A stretch of 64,000 nt of DNA from Prevotella sp. (GCA_017459445.1 JAFUDJ010000033.1:1-64000); one strand, 5' to 3'. Positions 33,042-42,708 are shown, counted from the first letter of the stretch. The notes: generated by a model not told the origin, from the sequence alone. A program made the numbers and translations.

Positions 33042-33737
33042 TCAATATTGTGTAAAGCCCAAGGTGAGGATACTGATGCGGACACCGGGAACGACTTGCA
33101 GCGCCTGGGCGCAGGCCGTCAGCGTAGCCCCCGTGGTACAGACGTCGTCGACGAGCAGCACATGCTTGCCTTCCAATGGCTGCGGGTGGCGCAGCCAGAA
33201 CATGTCGCTGACGTTTTCCTGCCGTTCCTGACGGTTGAGTGCCGTCTGGCTTTGCACAAAATGGCGGCGCACCATTGCCCGGCGGTCCACGCTGATGCCC
33301 GTCACATCGCTGACACCCTGTGCCAGCCGCTCGCTTTGGTTATAGCCTCGCTGGCGCATTCTTTTCCTTGACAAGGGCACGGGCAGCAGCACATCTATGC
33401 CGTCGAAGAAGCCGCCAAGCCCCATCTCGCAGGCCATCAGCCGCCCCATGTCCTCGCCGATGTCCGGCCTGCCGCCATACTTCATCTCATACACCACCTG
33501 CGCCATCTCCGAATGCGGTTCATAGTACATCAAGGCTGCCACACGCTCCACGGGCACCAGTCCCCAGAACATTCTCGCCATCGGATTATCCTCAGCCGAG
33601 AACTGGAAGGTAGTACGCGGCAGGTGTAGCAGACAGACGGAGCACAGCGCCCGTTCCGTCGGACTGAGGCGCGCCCCGCAGGTAACGCACAGGCGGGGTG
33701 ATATGAAATCGAGCAGGCGGGTTAGGGGATTGACCAT
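33042..33737 (-). CDS. comF: ComF-family phosphoribosyltransferase-like protein
   Basis: ComF-type protein of 231 residues, linked in other bacteria to DNA uptake or nucleotide salvage. The start at 33737 is chosen because the longer frame runs into recX. The N-terminus carries a zinc-finger-like set of Cys (LCVTCGARL then LCSVCLLHL), and the C-terminal half has the PRTase loop LLVDDVCTTGATL. It overlaps recX by 16 bases, so prmC, recX and comF form one minus-strand operon. Confidence 0.9.
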   Translation of the reverse strand: MVNPLTRLLDFISPRLCVTCGARLSPTERALCSVCLLHLPRTTFQFSAEDNPMARMFWGLVPVERVAALMYYEPHSEMAQVVYEMKYGGRPDIGEDMGRLMACEMGLGGFFDGIDVLLPVPLSRKRMRQRGYNQSERLAQGVSDVTGISVDRRAMVRRHFVQSQTALNRQERQENVSDMFWLRHPQPLEGKHVLLVDDVCTTGATLTACAQALQVVPGVRISILTLGFTQY

Positions 33738-34207
33738 GATGAGTTCTCGTCTTCCACGTCGATGCATTGGCGAATCAGTTCGAACGTAAAGCCACGGCCA
33801 AGGGCGAAGCGCATCAGTTTCTGGTTCCGTTCATAGTCGTTGGCAGCCTTGACCGACGGCCGTTTCTGCCGGAGCATGGGCCGCAGGACGCGAAGATATT
33901 CCTCATCGCTCACCTCATCGAGCGTGCGTTGGCGGATGTCCTCGTCGATATGTTTCTGCCACAACGCCTGTTCCACCTTGCGCCGCCCCCACTTATTGTA
34001 ACACACCTTATCCTTTATATACGCGCGCGCAAAGCGTTCATCGTCGACATAACGCCCGGCTATCAGCCGTTCCATGACGCGGGCCTGCACCTCGTCGGGC
34101 ACGCCCCAGCGCCTCATCTTCTCGGTCATCTCGTACTGGCAGTGCTCTGCCTGCGCACACAGCGATGCCAGTTGCAGGAACACCTCATGTTCAGTCATTT
34201 CTTTCAT
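33722..34207 (-). CDS. recX: Regulatory protein RecX
   Basis: Inhibitor of the RecA filament, 161 residues. Typical three-helix repeats are visible, with RRWGVPDEVQARVMERLIAG, then RFARAYIKDKVCYNKWGRRKV-type wording split over residues 55-80, and the closing FALGRGFTFELIRQCI. It starts four bases into the end of prmC (ATGA-type overlap), indicating coupling. Confidence 0.9.
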   Translation of the reverse strand: MKEMTEHEVFLQLASLCAQAEHCQYEMTEKMRRWGVPDEVQARVMERLIAGRYVDDERFARAYIKDKVCYNKWGRRKVEQALWQKHIDEDIRQRTLDEVSDEEYLRVLRPMLRQKRPSVKAANDYERNQKLMRFALGRGFTFELIRQCIDVEDENSSWSIP

Positions 34208-35055
34208 CGTATTGCTCTTGTCATCCGTTGTTTGCCATACTGGTCAGGACGGGTTTCGATGTCGCGGTACGACATCGCACCTAACATATTCTCCAGGTCG
34301 CGGACATAGCGGGGATTGATTTCAAAATACAGCCTGCCGCCCGCCTTCAGGGCCTTCTCTCCGTAGCGGGCAATGGCCCTGTAGAACAGCAGCGGGTCGT
34401 CGTCGGGCACGAAGAGGGCAGTATGCGGCTCATAGGCCAGCACGTTAGGCGCCATGTCCGTCTTCTCCTGCTGACAGACATACGGCGGATTGCTGACCAT
34501 GATGTCATACGACGCCGTCGACGGCAGTCTTGCATCCAGCACATCCACCTGTTCAAGCAACAGCGATACACCCGCCCGCGCGGCATTCTCCCGCGCCACG
34601 GCCAACGTTTCCGCCGATACGTCCCATGCCGTCACCTCGCTGTTTGCCAGCTCCGCAGCCAGCGTGACGGCTATACACCCGCTGCCTGTCCCGATGTCGA
34701 GTATGCTGAGCCTGCCGTCTTGCCGCTGTCCGGCGGCAGCCTCCCCGGCTATCCACCGGCATAGTTCCTCGGTTTCCGGCCTCGGTATCAGCACCCGTCT
34801 GTCAACCTTCAGCCGACGACCGCAGAATACCGCCTCGCCGATGACGTACTGCACCGGCTCCTGCTGCTCCAACCGGCGGGCAATGCCGGCCAGTTCCTGC
34901 TGCGGCAGGGCCTCGTCACGGCCCATATACAGGTCCGGCAGCGTCAGTCCGTAGCGCTGCTCGAACACCAGCTGCGCTATAGCCTTCGCCTCCCTTCCCC
35001 CGTACACGGGTGCCAGACGGCGCCACAACTCTTGATAGGTTATCGCTTTCTCCAT
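34204..35055 (-). CDS. prmC: Peptide chain release factor N5-glutamine methyltransferase
   Basis: SAM-dependent enzyme that methylates the GGQ glutamine of release factors, 283 residues. The N-terminal helical domain is followed by the SAM motif LDIGTGSGCIAVTLA and the substrate motif SNPPYV. The start at 35055 lies seven bases after a TACCTTTG box (35063-35070, minus strand), so the upstream extension to 35115 is not real and the mRNA is probably leaderless. First gene of the prmC-recX-comF operon. Confidence 0.95.
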   Translation of the reverse strand: MEKAITYQELWRRLAPVYGGREAKAIAQLVFEQRYGLTLPDLYMGRDEALPQQELAGIARRLEQQEPVQYVIGEAVFCGRRLKVDRRVLIPRPETEELCRWIAGEAAAGQRQDGRLSILDIGTGSGCIAVTLAAELANSEVTAWDVSAETLAVARENAARAGVSLLLEQVDVLDARLPSTASYDIMVSNPPYVCQQEKTDMAPNVLAYEPHTALFVPDDDPLLFYRAIARYGEKALKAGGRLYFEINPRYVRDLENMLGAMSYRDIETRPDQYGKQRMTRAIR

Positions 35056-35062
35056 TCCCCTG

Positions 35063-35070
35063 CAAAGGTA
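35063..35070 (-). promoter_or_regulatory. -7 element immediately before prmC
   Basis: The reverse complement TACCTTTG ends seven bases before the prmC ATG. The divergent BspA-like gene has a similar box (TTCCTTTG, 35155-35162) seven bases before its own ATG. Confidence 0.55.
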
Positions 35071-35169
35071 CAAAAAACTCAAAAGAAAATAGACAAATTG
35101 ACAGTGAAAACTCATTTTTCTGCAAAGAAAGTTGCAGAATTCATTTTTTTTCTTTTCCTTTGCAAAGCA

Positions 35170-37920
35170 ATGAAAAGACTATTACTACTGTGCAGCATGG
35201 CACTGCTGATGACGGGTGCCCATGCATACGACTTTCAAACGAATGGGGTCTACTACGACGTAACCTCGTCAGACCATGTATCGGTAACTGCCGGCGACGC
35301 CCCCTACACGGGTTTCTTCTCCATCAGCGACGAAGTGGAGTACCAAGGCAGGACATACCAGGTGACGGCTATCGGTGAAGGAGCGTTCCGCGAGTGCTAT
35401 TCACTCGTCGGCGTAGCCTTGCCCAACGGTCTGAAAACCATCGGCGACTCCGCCTTCTTCTGCTGCAAGAAGCTGACGGCCATCCAGTTGCCCGACGGTC
35501 TGGAGACTATCGGGCAGGCTGCCTTCTATGGCTGTTCCAACCTCTACGGTATCCGGATTCCCGCCACCGTCACGGCCATCGGGCAGGAAGCCTTCCTGCG
35601 CTGCCAGATGCTGTCAGCCATCACGGTCGACGAGCAGAACAGCCATTACAGTGCGCCGGGCGGCGTCCTGATGGATAAGCAGCAGACGCGTCTCATCACC
35701 TTCCCGCCACAAAAAACCGACCTCTACGATGTGCCTGAGGGCGTGACTGCCATTGCCGACGGGGCCTTCCTCGGCTGCACCAAGCTCCAGAACGTCTCGC
35801 TGCCCGCCAGTCTCCGCACCATCGGCGATGCTGCCTTCCACGGCTGCGAGGGCCTGCAGTCGCTCTCCGTTCCCAATAGTGTGTCGTCCATTGGCGTGTG
35901 GGCCTTCTCCGAGTGCAGCCACTTGGCCGCAGTCCGGTTAGGTTCAGGGGTAGCAGAGATAGGCGAAGGCGCCTTTTCCTTCTGCCCGCAGCTTCAGAGC
36001 ATCCGCGTTCCGGCCGCCAACGACCACTACAGTGCCCTCGACGAGGTGCTGTTCACCAAGGACCAGCGCACCCTTGTCGCCTGTCCCGGCGCCAAGTCCG
36101 GCAGCTATCGCATTCCCGCCACCGTCGAGACCATCATGGAGCAGGCCTTCTTCGGCTGTGCCGCCCTGGAGAGCATCACGCTCCCTGCCAGCCTTTCCGC
36201 GCTGGGCGACAATCCTTTTGTCTTCTGCGACAACCTGACGGCCATACAAGTCAGCAGCGACCACCCCGCCCTGACATCCAACGACGGCGTGCTGATGAAC
36301 AAGGAACAGACCGCCATCGTGTTCTACCCCAATGCCAAACAAGGTGCCTATACCGTTCCCAACGGCGTGACGGCACTCTCCAGCGGGCCGTTTATGGGCA
36401 GCCGTCTGCTCACCAGCGTCACCGTTCCCAACAGCGTTGAGCGCATCGGCAACTGGACCTTCATGGGCTGCGACCAACTGCTGTCCGTCAGCCTGCCGTC
36501 CACGCTCGCTGCCATTGGCGAGCGCGCCTTCCTCGACTGTACCAGTCTGCGCACCGTCATCTGCAGCGCCGCGCCGACACCTACCACGGCCTTTGCCACC
36601 GAAAGCCTCCAGCAGGCTACGCTCTACGTGCCCCACGGCCGGGAAAGCAGCTACATGGAGACCGAGGGATGGAACCGTTTCGGCTCCATCAGCACCTTCG
36701 GCGTCTATGCCGACGACCAGAATATCAAGCGAGGACGCTGGTACCGGCTGCCCGTCTGCACCTCCGGCCCGCTTCACCTGACAGCCCTGCAGCTGGACAT
36801 CACACTGCCCGACGGGCTGGAGATGGCCACGCGCGACGACGGCACCTGTGTCGTTGAGCTGGCAGAGGGGATGACGGGAACGCTGACCTGCATGCCCATG
36901 GCTGACGGGCGCTACCGCGTCACCATGAGCACCGACGACAAGCGCGGCCTCAACGACGACGCCACCACCCTGATGTATATGAGCCTGCGGAGCACCGCAG
37001 AGGCGGCGACCGGCGTCCGCGACCTCCGCCTCGAAGACATCAGCATAGCCTTTGCCTCCGACGTCCATGAGGGCGAGGCCCAGCAGCCCGACGTCACCAT
37101 GGGCCTCAATCTGGAGCTTTTCCTTGGCGACGTCAACCAAAACGGCCGCCTGAACGTTGCCGACGTGACGGAGACCTACCGCTATATCCGGCAGGATGCC
37201 ACGGCGCATTTCCATTTCAGCGAGGCTGACGTCAACCAAAACGGACAGGTGAACATTGCCGACGTGCTGGGCACCATCGACCTGCTGCACGCCGATGCCA
37301 CGGCCATTGCCCGGGAGTGGTTCTGGGACGATGCGCCGTCGGCCGACCGCCTCCAGCCTGCCGACATGACCATCGAGCAGTCCGGGAAGGCCCGTCTGTC
37401 CATCGCCCTGCATAACAGCATCGGCAATTACACGGCCCATCAGTTCCAGCTGCTGCTGCCGGCAGGCGTCACTCTGGCCACCGATGCCGACGGGCGCTAT
37501 CTCTGCGAGCCGTCCCTGCGCTATGGCGACCCCGACCAGACGGTCTATATCGCTGAAATCGGCGCCGATGCCGACACAGAAGGCACGCTGTACAACGTCG
37601 TCTGCACCTCGCCGACCGTCCTTCCCATCAGTCAGCATGAGGGTAACCTGCTCACCTTGACGCTCGCCGCCGAGGACGATACAGCACTCGGCCAGACCCG
37701 GGGAATGCTGCGCCGCATCGTATTTGCCGACACCGATGCCGCCGAATACGTCTTCGACGACGTGCCCTTTGGCATCATGATACAAGAGAATACCGGCATC
37801 AGCCTGCCGACCGTCGACCGGTTGCACTCCGGACGCGTCTACAACCTGTCCGGACAGCGTGTGCAGACGCCGACGAAGGGCGTCTACATCGTCGACGGCA
37901 AGAAAGTGCTGATGCGCTAA
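35170..37920 (+). CDS. BspA-like leucine-rich repeat surface protein with dockerin-type segment and T9SS tail
   Basis: Secreted protein of 916 residues. The ATG at 35170 starts a signal peptide (MKRLLLLCSMALLMTGAHA) seven bases after a TTCCTTTG box. Residues about 60-500 are BspA-type LRR_5 repeats (IGDSAFFCCKKLTAIQLPDG type), which elsewhere mediate adhesion. A beta domain (about 515-645) is followed by two dockerin-like calcium loops, DVNQNGRLNVADV and DVNQNGQVNIADV (about 655-705), then a second cohesin-like beta domain and the sorting tail YNLSGQRVQTPTKGVYIVDG. The dockerin is unusual beside LRR repeats. Expected surface protein exported by the PorU/PorV system. Confidence 0.9.
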   Translation: MKRLLLLCSMALLMTGAHAYDFQTNGVYYDVTSSDHVSVTAGDAPYTGFFSISDEVEYQGRTYQVTAIGEGAFRECYSLVGVALPNGLKTIGDSAFFCCKKLTAIQLPDGLETIGQAAFYGCSNLYGIRIPATVTAIGQEAFLRCQMLSAITVDEQNSHYSAPGGVLMDKQQTRLITFPPQKTDLYDVPEGVTAIADGAFLGCTKLQNVSLPASLRTIGDAAFHGCEGLQSLSVPNSVSSIGVWAFSECSHLAAVRLGSGVAEIGEGAFSFCPQLQSIRVPAANDHYSALDEVLFTKDQRTLVACPGAKSGSYRIPATVETIMEQAFFGCAALESITLPASLSALGDNPFVFCDNLTAIQVSSDHPALTSNDGVLMNKEQTAIVFYPNAKQGAYTVPNGVTALSSGPFMGSRLLTSVTVPNSVERIGNWTFMGCDQLLSVSLPSTLAAIGERAFLDCTSLRTVICSAAPTPTTAFATESLQQATLYVPHGRESSYMETEGWNRFGSISTFGVYADDQNIKRGRWYRLPVCTSGPLHLTALQLDITLPDGLEMATRDDGTCVVELAEGMTGTLTCMPMADGRYRVTMSTDDKRGLNDDATTLMYMSLRSTAEAATGVRDLRLEDISIAFASDVHEGEAQQPDVTMGLNLELFLGDVNQNGRLNVADVTETYRYIRQDATAHFHFSEADVNQNGQVNIADVLGTIDLLHADATAIAREWFWDDAPSADRLQPADMTIEQSGKARLSIALHNSIGNYTAHQFQLLLPAGVTLATDADGRYLCEPSLRYGDPDQTVYIAEIGADADTEGTLYNVVCTSPTVLPISQHEGNLLTLTLAAEDDTALGQTRGMLRRIVFADTDAAEYVFDDVPFGIMIQENTGISLPTVDRLHSGRVYNLSGQRVQTPTKGVYIVDGKKVLMR

Positions 37921-37937
37921 GCCATCCTCAAACACCT

Positions 37938-38885
37938 ATGAACGACAAGCTATATATGCGCCGCTGCCTGCAGCTGGCAGCCAACGGGCTACACGGTGCC
38001 CGCCCCAATCCCATGGTGGGCGCCGTTCTCGTTGTGCCGGCCGGAGACGGCAGACAGCACGACCGGATTATCGGCGAGGGCTACCACGTCCGCTGCGGCG
38101 AGGGACATGCCGAGGTCAACGCCTTCGCGTCGGTGCGCCCGGAAGACGAGCCGCTGCTTGCACTGGCCACCCTTTACGTGTCGTTGGAGCCCTGTGCCCA
38201 CTACGGGAAGACGCCCCCCTGTGCCGACCTTATCATTGCCAAGGGCGTGCGCCGCGTGGTGGTGGGCTGCGTCGACCCCTTTGCCCTGGTGCAGGGGCGC
38301 GGCATCGACAAGCTCCGCAAGGCAGGCATCGACGTCACGGTAGGCGTTCTGGAGCAGGAATGCCGGTGGCTGAACCGCCGTTTCCTCACCTACCATGCCC
38401 TGCACCGGCCCTACATCATCCTGAAGTGGGCGCAGACCGCCGACGGCTTCATCGACGACCACGGCCATGCCTTGCAGATTTCCAATGACTATTCGCAGAT
38501 GCTGGTCCACCAGCTGCGGGCAGAGGAGGATGCCATCCTTGTGGGTCACACCACCGATGTCCGTGAGCACCCGCTGCTGACCGTCCGCCACTGGCACGGC
38601 CCCAGTCCCAAGCGCATCGTGCTCACCCACGACCGGCCCTTGAAACAGCTCATTGCCGACCTCTACCAGCAGGGCATCCAGTCGCTCATTGTCGAGGGCG
38701 GGCGCCTGACGCACGAATCGTTCATGGCTGCCGGGCTATGGGATGAAATCCGCATAGAGACAGCCCCCGTCACCGTCGGCGACGGCACCCGTGCACCACA
38801 AGTGCCACCCGGCGCCTGCGTCTGCCGCAGTGCCGGGTGTCAAGGTCATCAAATACTTTACTTGTCCCGCTCAGAAACGTGCTGA
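37938..38885 (+). CDS. ribD: Riboflavin biosynthesis bifunctional deaminase/reductase
   Basis: Converts diaminohydroxyphosphoribosylaminopyrimidine to the ribitylamino product in two steps, 315 residues. The zinc deaminase domain has GHAEVNA and EPCAHYGKTPPCADL. The reductase domain starts at RPYIILKWAQTADGFI and has IVEGG. The last about 15 residues, rich in Cys, look unlike usual RibD ends, and another frame reads VKVIKYFTC; a late frameshift is possible. It ends at the base next to the convergent nadB. Confidence 0.92.
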   Translation: MNDKLYMRRCLQLAANGLHGARPNPMVGAVLVVPAGDGRQHDRIIGEGYHVRCGEGHAEVNAFASVRPEDEPLLALATLYVSLEPCAHYGKTPPCADLIIAKGVRRVVVGCVDPFALVQGRGIDKLRKAGIDVTVGVLEQECRWLNRRFLTYHALHRPYIILKWAQTADGFIDDHGHALQISNDYSQMLVHQLRAEEDAILVGHTTDVREHPLLTVRHWHGPSPKRIVLTHDRPLKQLIADLYQQGIQSLIVEGGRLTHESFMAAGLWDEIRIETAPVTVGDGTRAPQVPPGACVCRSAGCQGHQILYLSRSETC

Positions 38886-40535
38886 CTACCGCTTCTTGTC
38901 GTAGGCATGCTGCGGGTAGTCGGTAGTGAAGTGCAGCCCACGGCACTCCTTGCGCTCCAGGGCCCAGCGGGTAATCAGGTATCCCACGTTAATCATGTTA
39001 CGCAGCTCGCAGATGTCGCGGCTGGCCTTTACGCGCTTGAAGAGGCGCTCCGTCTCCTCGTAGAGCATGTCCAGACGGTCCCAGGCACGGTGCAGTCGCA
39101 GGTCGCTTCGCACGATACCCACGTAGTTGGCCATGATTTGGTTCACCTCCTTCACGCTCTGCGTGATAAGCACTTTCTCTTCATTCGTCATCGTTCCCTC
39201 GTCGTTCCATTCCGGCACCCGCTCGTTGAAGTCGTACAAGTCGACATGTTCCAACGAGTGGCGGGCTGCCGTCTCGGCATAGACCACGGCCTCGATGAGC
39301 GAGTTGCTGGCCAGGCGGTTGCCGCCGTGCAGTCCGGTGCACGAGCACTCTCCCAGGGCATAGAGCCGCTCTATGGAGGTCTGCCCGTTCAAGTCGACCT
39401 TGATGCCGCCGCACATATAGTGGGCTGCGGGGCGCACGGGGATATAGTCCTGCGTGATGTCGATGCCCATCGAGAGGCATTTCTGGTAGATATTGGGGAA
39501 GTGGCGGCGCGTCTCCTCGGCATTCTTGTGCGTCACGTCCAGGCACACATGGTCCAGACCGTGTATCTTCATCTCCTTGTCGATGGCCCGGGCCACGATG
39601 TCGCGCGGTGCCAGACTGAGCCGTTCGTCGTATTTCTCCATGAACGTCTCGCCGTTGGGCAGCTTCAGGATGCCGCCATAGCCGCGCATGGCCTCGGTGA
39701 TGAGGTAGGCGGGATGCGTCTCGTTGGGATTGTGCAGCACGGTGGGATGGAACTGTACAAACTCCATGTCGGCCACCGTTCCCTTGGCGCGATAGACCAT
39801 GGCGATGCCGTCGCCGGTGGCAATGACGGGGTTCGACGTCGTCAGGTAGACGGCGCCGCAGCCGCCCGTACACATGACGGTGCACTTGGCCAGGTAGGTG
39901 TCGACGGCTCCGGACTTGCCGGATTTCCCGGATTTCCCGGTGTTAAGCACGTAGGCCCCATAGCACTGGATGTTGGGCGAGCGGCGCGTTACCCGCACGC
40001 CCAGGTGGTGCTGCGTGATAATCTCCACGGCAAAGTGGTTTTCCTTGACCTCGATATACGGACAGGCACGGACGGCCTCCATCAGTCCGCGCTGTATCTC
40101 GGCCCCGGTGTCGTCGGCGTGGTGCAGGATGCGGAACTCAGAGTGGCCGCCCTCGCGGTGTAAGTCGAAGTCGCCGTTCTCCTTACGGTCGAAATTGACG
40201 CCCCACTGCACCAGCTCCCGTATCTGCTCAGGAGCCATGCGCACCACCTGCTCCACGGCCTGGCGGTCGCTGATGTAGTCGCCGGCAATGAGCGTGTCGG
40301 CGATATGCTTGTCGAAAGTGTCGACCGAGAAATTAGTCACCGAAGCCACACCGCCCTGCGCGAACGAGGTATTGGCCTCGTCGAGCGAGGTCTTGCATAT
40401 CATGCAAATCCTGTGTTGCGGCTCCTTTGCCCCCGCAGCAGCGTCCTTGGCAGCAAGGCCGCGCGCTATCTTCAAGGCATAGCTCATACCGGCCACGCCG
40501 GCACCGATAATCAGAAAATCGTACTTGTAAACCAT
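38886..40535 (-). CDS. nadB: L-aspartate oxidase
   Basis: FAD enzyme making iminoaspartate for NAD synthesis, 549 residues. It opens with the dinucleotide-binding LIIGAGVAGMSYALKIA, has the conserved ANTSFAQGGVASV and HREGGHSEFRILH segments, the active-site region with GGIKVDLNGQT, and ECSCTGLHGGNRLASNSL. It has a short GKSGKSGKSG run near residues 199-209, encoded by 9-base tandem repeats (39901-39945), located next to a surface strand and absent from the family as I know it. No nadA or nadC is adjacent. Confidence 0.95.
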   Translation of the reverse strand: MVYKYDFLIIGAGVAGMSYALKIARGLAAKDAAAGAKEPQHRICMICKTSLDEANTSFAQGGVASVTNFSVDTFDKHIADTLIAGDYISDRQAVEQVVRMAPEQIRELVQWGVNFDRKENGDFDLHREGGHSEFRILHHADDTGAEIQRGLMEAVRACPYIEVKENHFAVEIITQHHLGVRVTRRSPNIQCYGAYVLNTGKSGKSGKSGAVDTYLAKCTVMCTGGCGAVYLTTSNPVIATGDGIAMVYRAKGTVADMEFVQFHPTVLHNPNETHPAYLITEAMRGYGGILKLPNGETFMEKYDERLSLAPRDIVARAIDKEMKIHGLDHVCLDVTHKNAEETRRHFPNIYQKCLSMGIDITQDYIPVRPAAHYMCGGIKVDLNGQTSIERLYALGECSCTGLHGGNRLASNSLIEAVVYAETAARHSLEHVDLYDFNERVPEWNDEGTMTNEEKVLITQSVKEVNQIMANYVGIVRSDLRLHRAWDRLDMLYEETERLFKRVKASRDICELRNMINVGYLITRWALERKECRGLHFTTDYPQHAYDKKR

Positions 40536-40586
40536 GGCTTTTTACATTAAACGCTGCAAAGATAGCAATTTTTCCTGAAAAAGTTG

Positions 40587-40594
40587 TAACTTTG
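40587..40594 (+). promoter_or_regulatory. -7 element of dacB
   Basis: TAACTTTG ends 10 bases before the ATG at 40605 and overlaps the vicinity of the earlier ATG at 40596, which supports the later start. Confidence 0.5.
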
Positions 40595-40604
40595 CATGCA
40601 GATT

Positions 40605-41798
40605 ATGAAAAGAGCACGCATTTTATTCCTCATACTATGGGCCACGGCAGCCGCCTTGGCGCAGGACAGCCTGCGCATCCGGCTGGACTCGCTGCTGCGC
40701 CACCCCATGTTTGAAACCTCCAAGGTCGGCATGATGGTGTACGACCTGACGGCTGATTCCGTACTCTACCAGCTCGACGCCCGCCAGTTGATGCGCCCGG
40801 CGTCCACCATGAAGATGCTGACGGCTGTCACCGCCCTCGACTGCCTGGGCACCGACTACCGCTATCGCACCCGCCTCTACTACCACGGCGACATCGAGCA
40901 CCGCACCCTCTCGGGCGACCTCTATTGCGTAGGAGGCTTCGACCCGATGCTCACCAATGACGACCTCGACGCCTTCGCCGAGTGCCTCCGCGAACAGGGC
41001 ATCGACACCCTGCGCGGTCGCATCATTGCCGACAACTCCATGAAGGAGGCCGTAGACTACGGCGAAGGATGGTGCTGGGACGACAAGAACCCGCAGCTGC
41101 TTCCCCTGTCCATCGGCCGCAAGGACATCTTCCTCACCCAGCTTGCACGGGCCGTCGAGGCAGCGGGCATCGTCGCCGACGGCATCCGCTTCGCCGAGGG
41201 AGTGCGCCCCGCCAACGCCGTCCTGCTGTGCACGCGCTTCCATACCATCGACGACGTGCTCATCCCAATGCTGAAGCAGAGCGATAACTTCTTTGCGGAG
41301 TCCATGTTCTACCAGATAGCCGCCTCCGCATCGCGCCGTCAGGCCAAGGCCTCCGACGCCGCCAAGGTCATGCAGCAGCTGTTCCGGAAAATAGGACTCG
41401 GCCACCGCGAATACCGCATAGCCGACGGCTCCGGCCTGTCGCTGTACAACTACGTGTCGGCTGAACTGGAGACGCGCCTTCTGCGCTATGCCTGGCGCGA
41501 GCGGCGCATCTACGAACACCTCTACCCCGCCCTGCCCGTCGCCGGCGAGGACGGCACGCTGGCCAAGCGCATGAAGGGCACGGCGGCCCACCGCAACGTG
41601 CATGCCAAGACGGGGACGGTGACGGGCGTCTCCTCGCTGACGGGCTACTGCACGGCTGCCAACGGCCACGAGCTGTGCTTTTCCATCATCAACCAGGGCA
41701 TCATGAGCAGCACTACGGGCCGCAATTTCCAGGACCGCGTGTGCAAAGTGCTGTGCGAGCCGTGGGAAACGACTACCGACTATGAAGAAAATCAATAA
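40605..41798 (+). CDS. dacB: D-alanyl-D-alanine carboxypeptidase/endopeptidase (PBP4, S13)
   Basis: Periplasmic peptidoglycan-trimming enzyme of 397 residues. Signal peptide ends ALAQ. The three penicillin-binding motifs are visible: SxxK in PASTMKML, SxN in KQSDNFF and KTG in HAKTGTVTG. It overlaps the downstream MscS gene by 17 bases, giving an operon dacB, mscS-like, mutY. The protein is somewhat shorter than E. coli PBP4. Confidence 0.93.
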   Translation: MKRARILFLILWATAAALAQDSLRIRLDSLLRHPMFETSKVGMMVYDLTADSVLYQLDARQLMRPASTMKMLTAVTALDCLGTDYRYRTRLYYHGDIEHRTLSGDLYCVGGFDPMLTNDDLDAFAECLREQGIDTLRGRIIADNSMKEAVDYGEGWCWDDKNPQLLPLSIGRKDIFLTQLARAVEAAGIVADGIRFAEGVRPANAVLLCTRFHTIDDVLIPMLKQSDNFFAESMFYQIAASASRRQAKASDAAKVMQQLFRKIGLGHREYRIADGSGLSLYNYVSAELETRLLRYAWRERRIYEHLYPALPVAGEDGTLAKRMKGTAAHRNVHAKTGTVTGVSSLTGYCTAANGHELCFSIINQGIMSSTTGRNFQDRVCKVLCEPWETTTDYEENQ

Positions 41799-42708
41799 AC
41801 TCACCAAGTACATCATCCTGGTCGTGGCATGTCTCATCATACCCGCCTTTGTCGTCTGGGACTTCCTGCCCACCGTGCTGAACGACTATCCGCGAGTCTA
41901 TGAAGCCATCCGGCGCCTCACGGCTATCTACATGACGGGCATGGCCACGTGGCTCCTCATCAGCTTCGCCAACACCTTCCGGCAGATTGGCGAGCAGCAT
42001 GCGCTGCCACATCAGCAGTATGTCAACTCCTTCATCAGCGTGCTGAAGATTGTCATCCTCTTCTTTGCAGCCATCATCCTCGTCGCCGTCATCCTCGACA
42101 AAGACCCCTCGACGCTCTTTGCCGGACTGGGTGCCGCCTCGGCCATCCTCATGCTGGCCTTTCAGGACACCATCAAGGGACTGGTGGCCGGCATCCGCCT
42201 GACCAGTAACAAGATGCTGGCCGTCGGCGACCGCATCACCGTCCCGTCGGCCGGAGCCGACGGCATCGTGGAGGAAATGATGCTGACGACGGTCAAGGTG
42301 CGCAACTTCGACAACACCATCGTCACCATATCGCCGCAGACACTCGTCGACGGCTCCTTCCAGAACTGGAAGGGCATGAAGGAGAAGACGGGGCGCAAGG
42401 TGGTGCGCAAGGTGTTCTTCGACTACCGCTCCATCACCATCGACGCCGAGAGCACGGTCAACCTGACGCGCTTCCGCGAGCACATGGAACAGTGGCTCAG
42501 CCAGCATCCCGACGTCATGACCGACAACATCATCATGGTTCACCAGCTGGACGGCACACCGGCCGGCCTGCCCGTGGAGCTCGTGTTCTGGCTGAAGATG
42601 CAGGACGTGCTGCCTTACGAGCACGCCATTTCCCAAATCATGGAGCATGTCTACGCCGAGGCGCCGGCCTTCGGGCTGACCGTCTACCAGCAATTCCCGC
42701 AACAGTGA
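41782..42708 (+). CDS. MscS-family mechanosensitive ion channel
   Basis: Inner-membrane channel of 308 residues that releases solutes on osmotic downshock. Three membrane helices occupy about residues 8-28, 45-65 and 85-105, then the pore-lining helix region AGLGAASAILMLAFQDTIKGLVAGI, and the beta domain beginning RLTSNKMLAVGDRITVP. It resembles the YbdG/short MscS group. It is translationally linked with dacB before it and mutY after it (GTGA overlap). Confidence 0.9.
   Translation: MKKINKLTKYIILVVACLIIPAFVVWDFLPTVLNDYPRVYEAIRRLTAIYMTGMATWLLISFANTFRQIGEQHALPHQQYVNSFISVLKIVILFFAAIILVAVILDKDPSTLFAGLGAASAILMLAFQDTIKGLVAGIRLTSNKMLAVGDRITVPSAGADGIVEEMMLTTVKVRNFDNTIVTISPQTLVDGSFQNWKGMKEKTGRKVVRKVFFDYRSITIDAESTVNLTRFREHMEQWLSQHPDVMTDNIIMVHQLDGTPAGLPVELVFWLKMQDVLPYEHAISQIMEHVYAEAPAFGLTVYQQFPQQ

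Noticed and set aside
35944..37935. 663-codon open frame opposite the BspA-like gene
   Set aside because: Repetitive LRR coding DNA with high GC leaves the opposite frame open. No family signature; the plus-strand protein is clear.
40635..41873. 412-codon minus-strand frame opposite dacB
   Set aside because: Shadow of dacB, which has all three penicillin-binding motifs on the plus strand.
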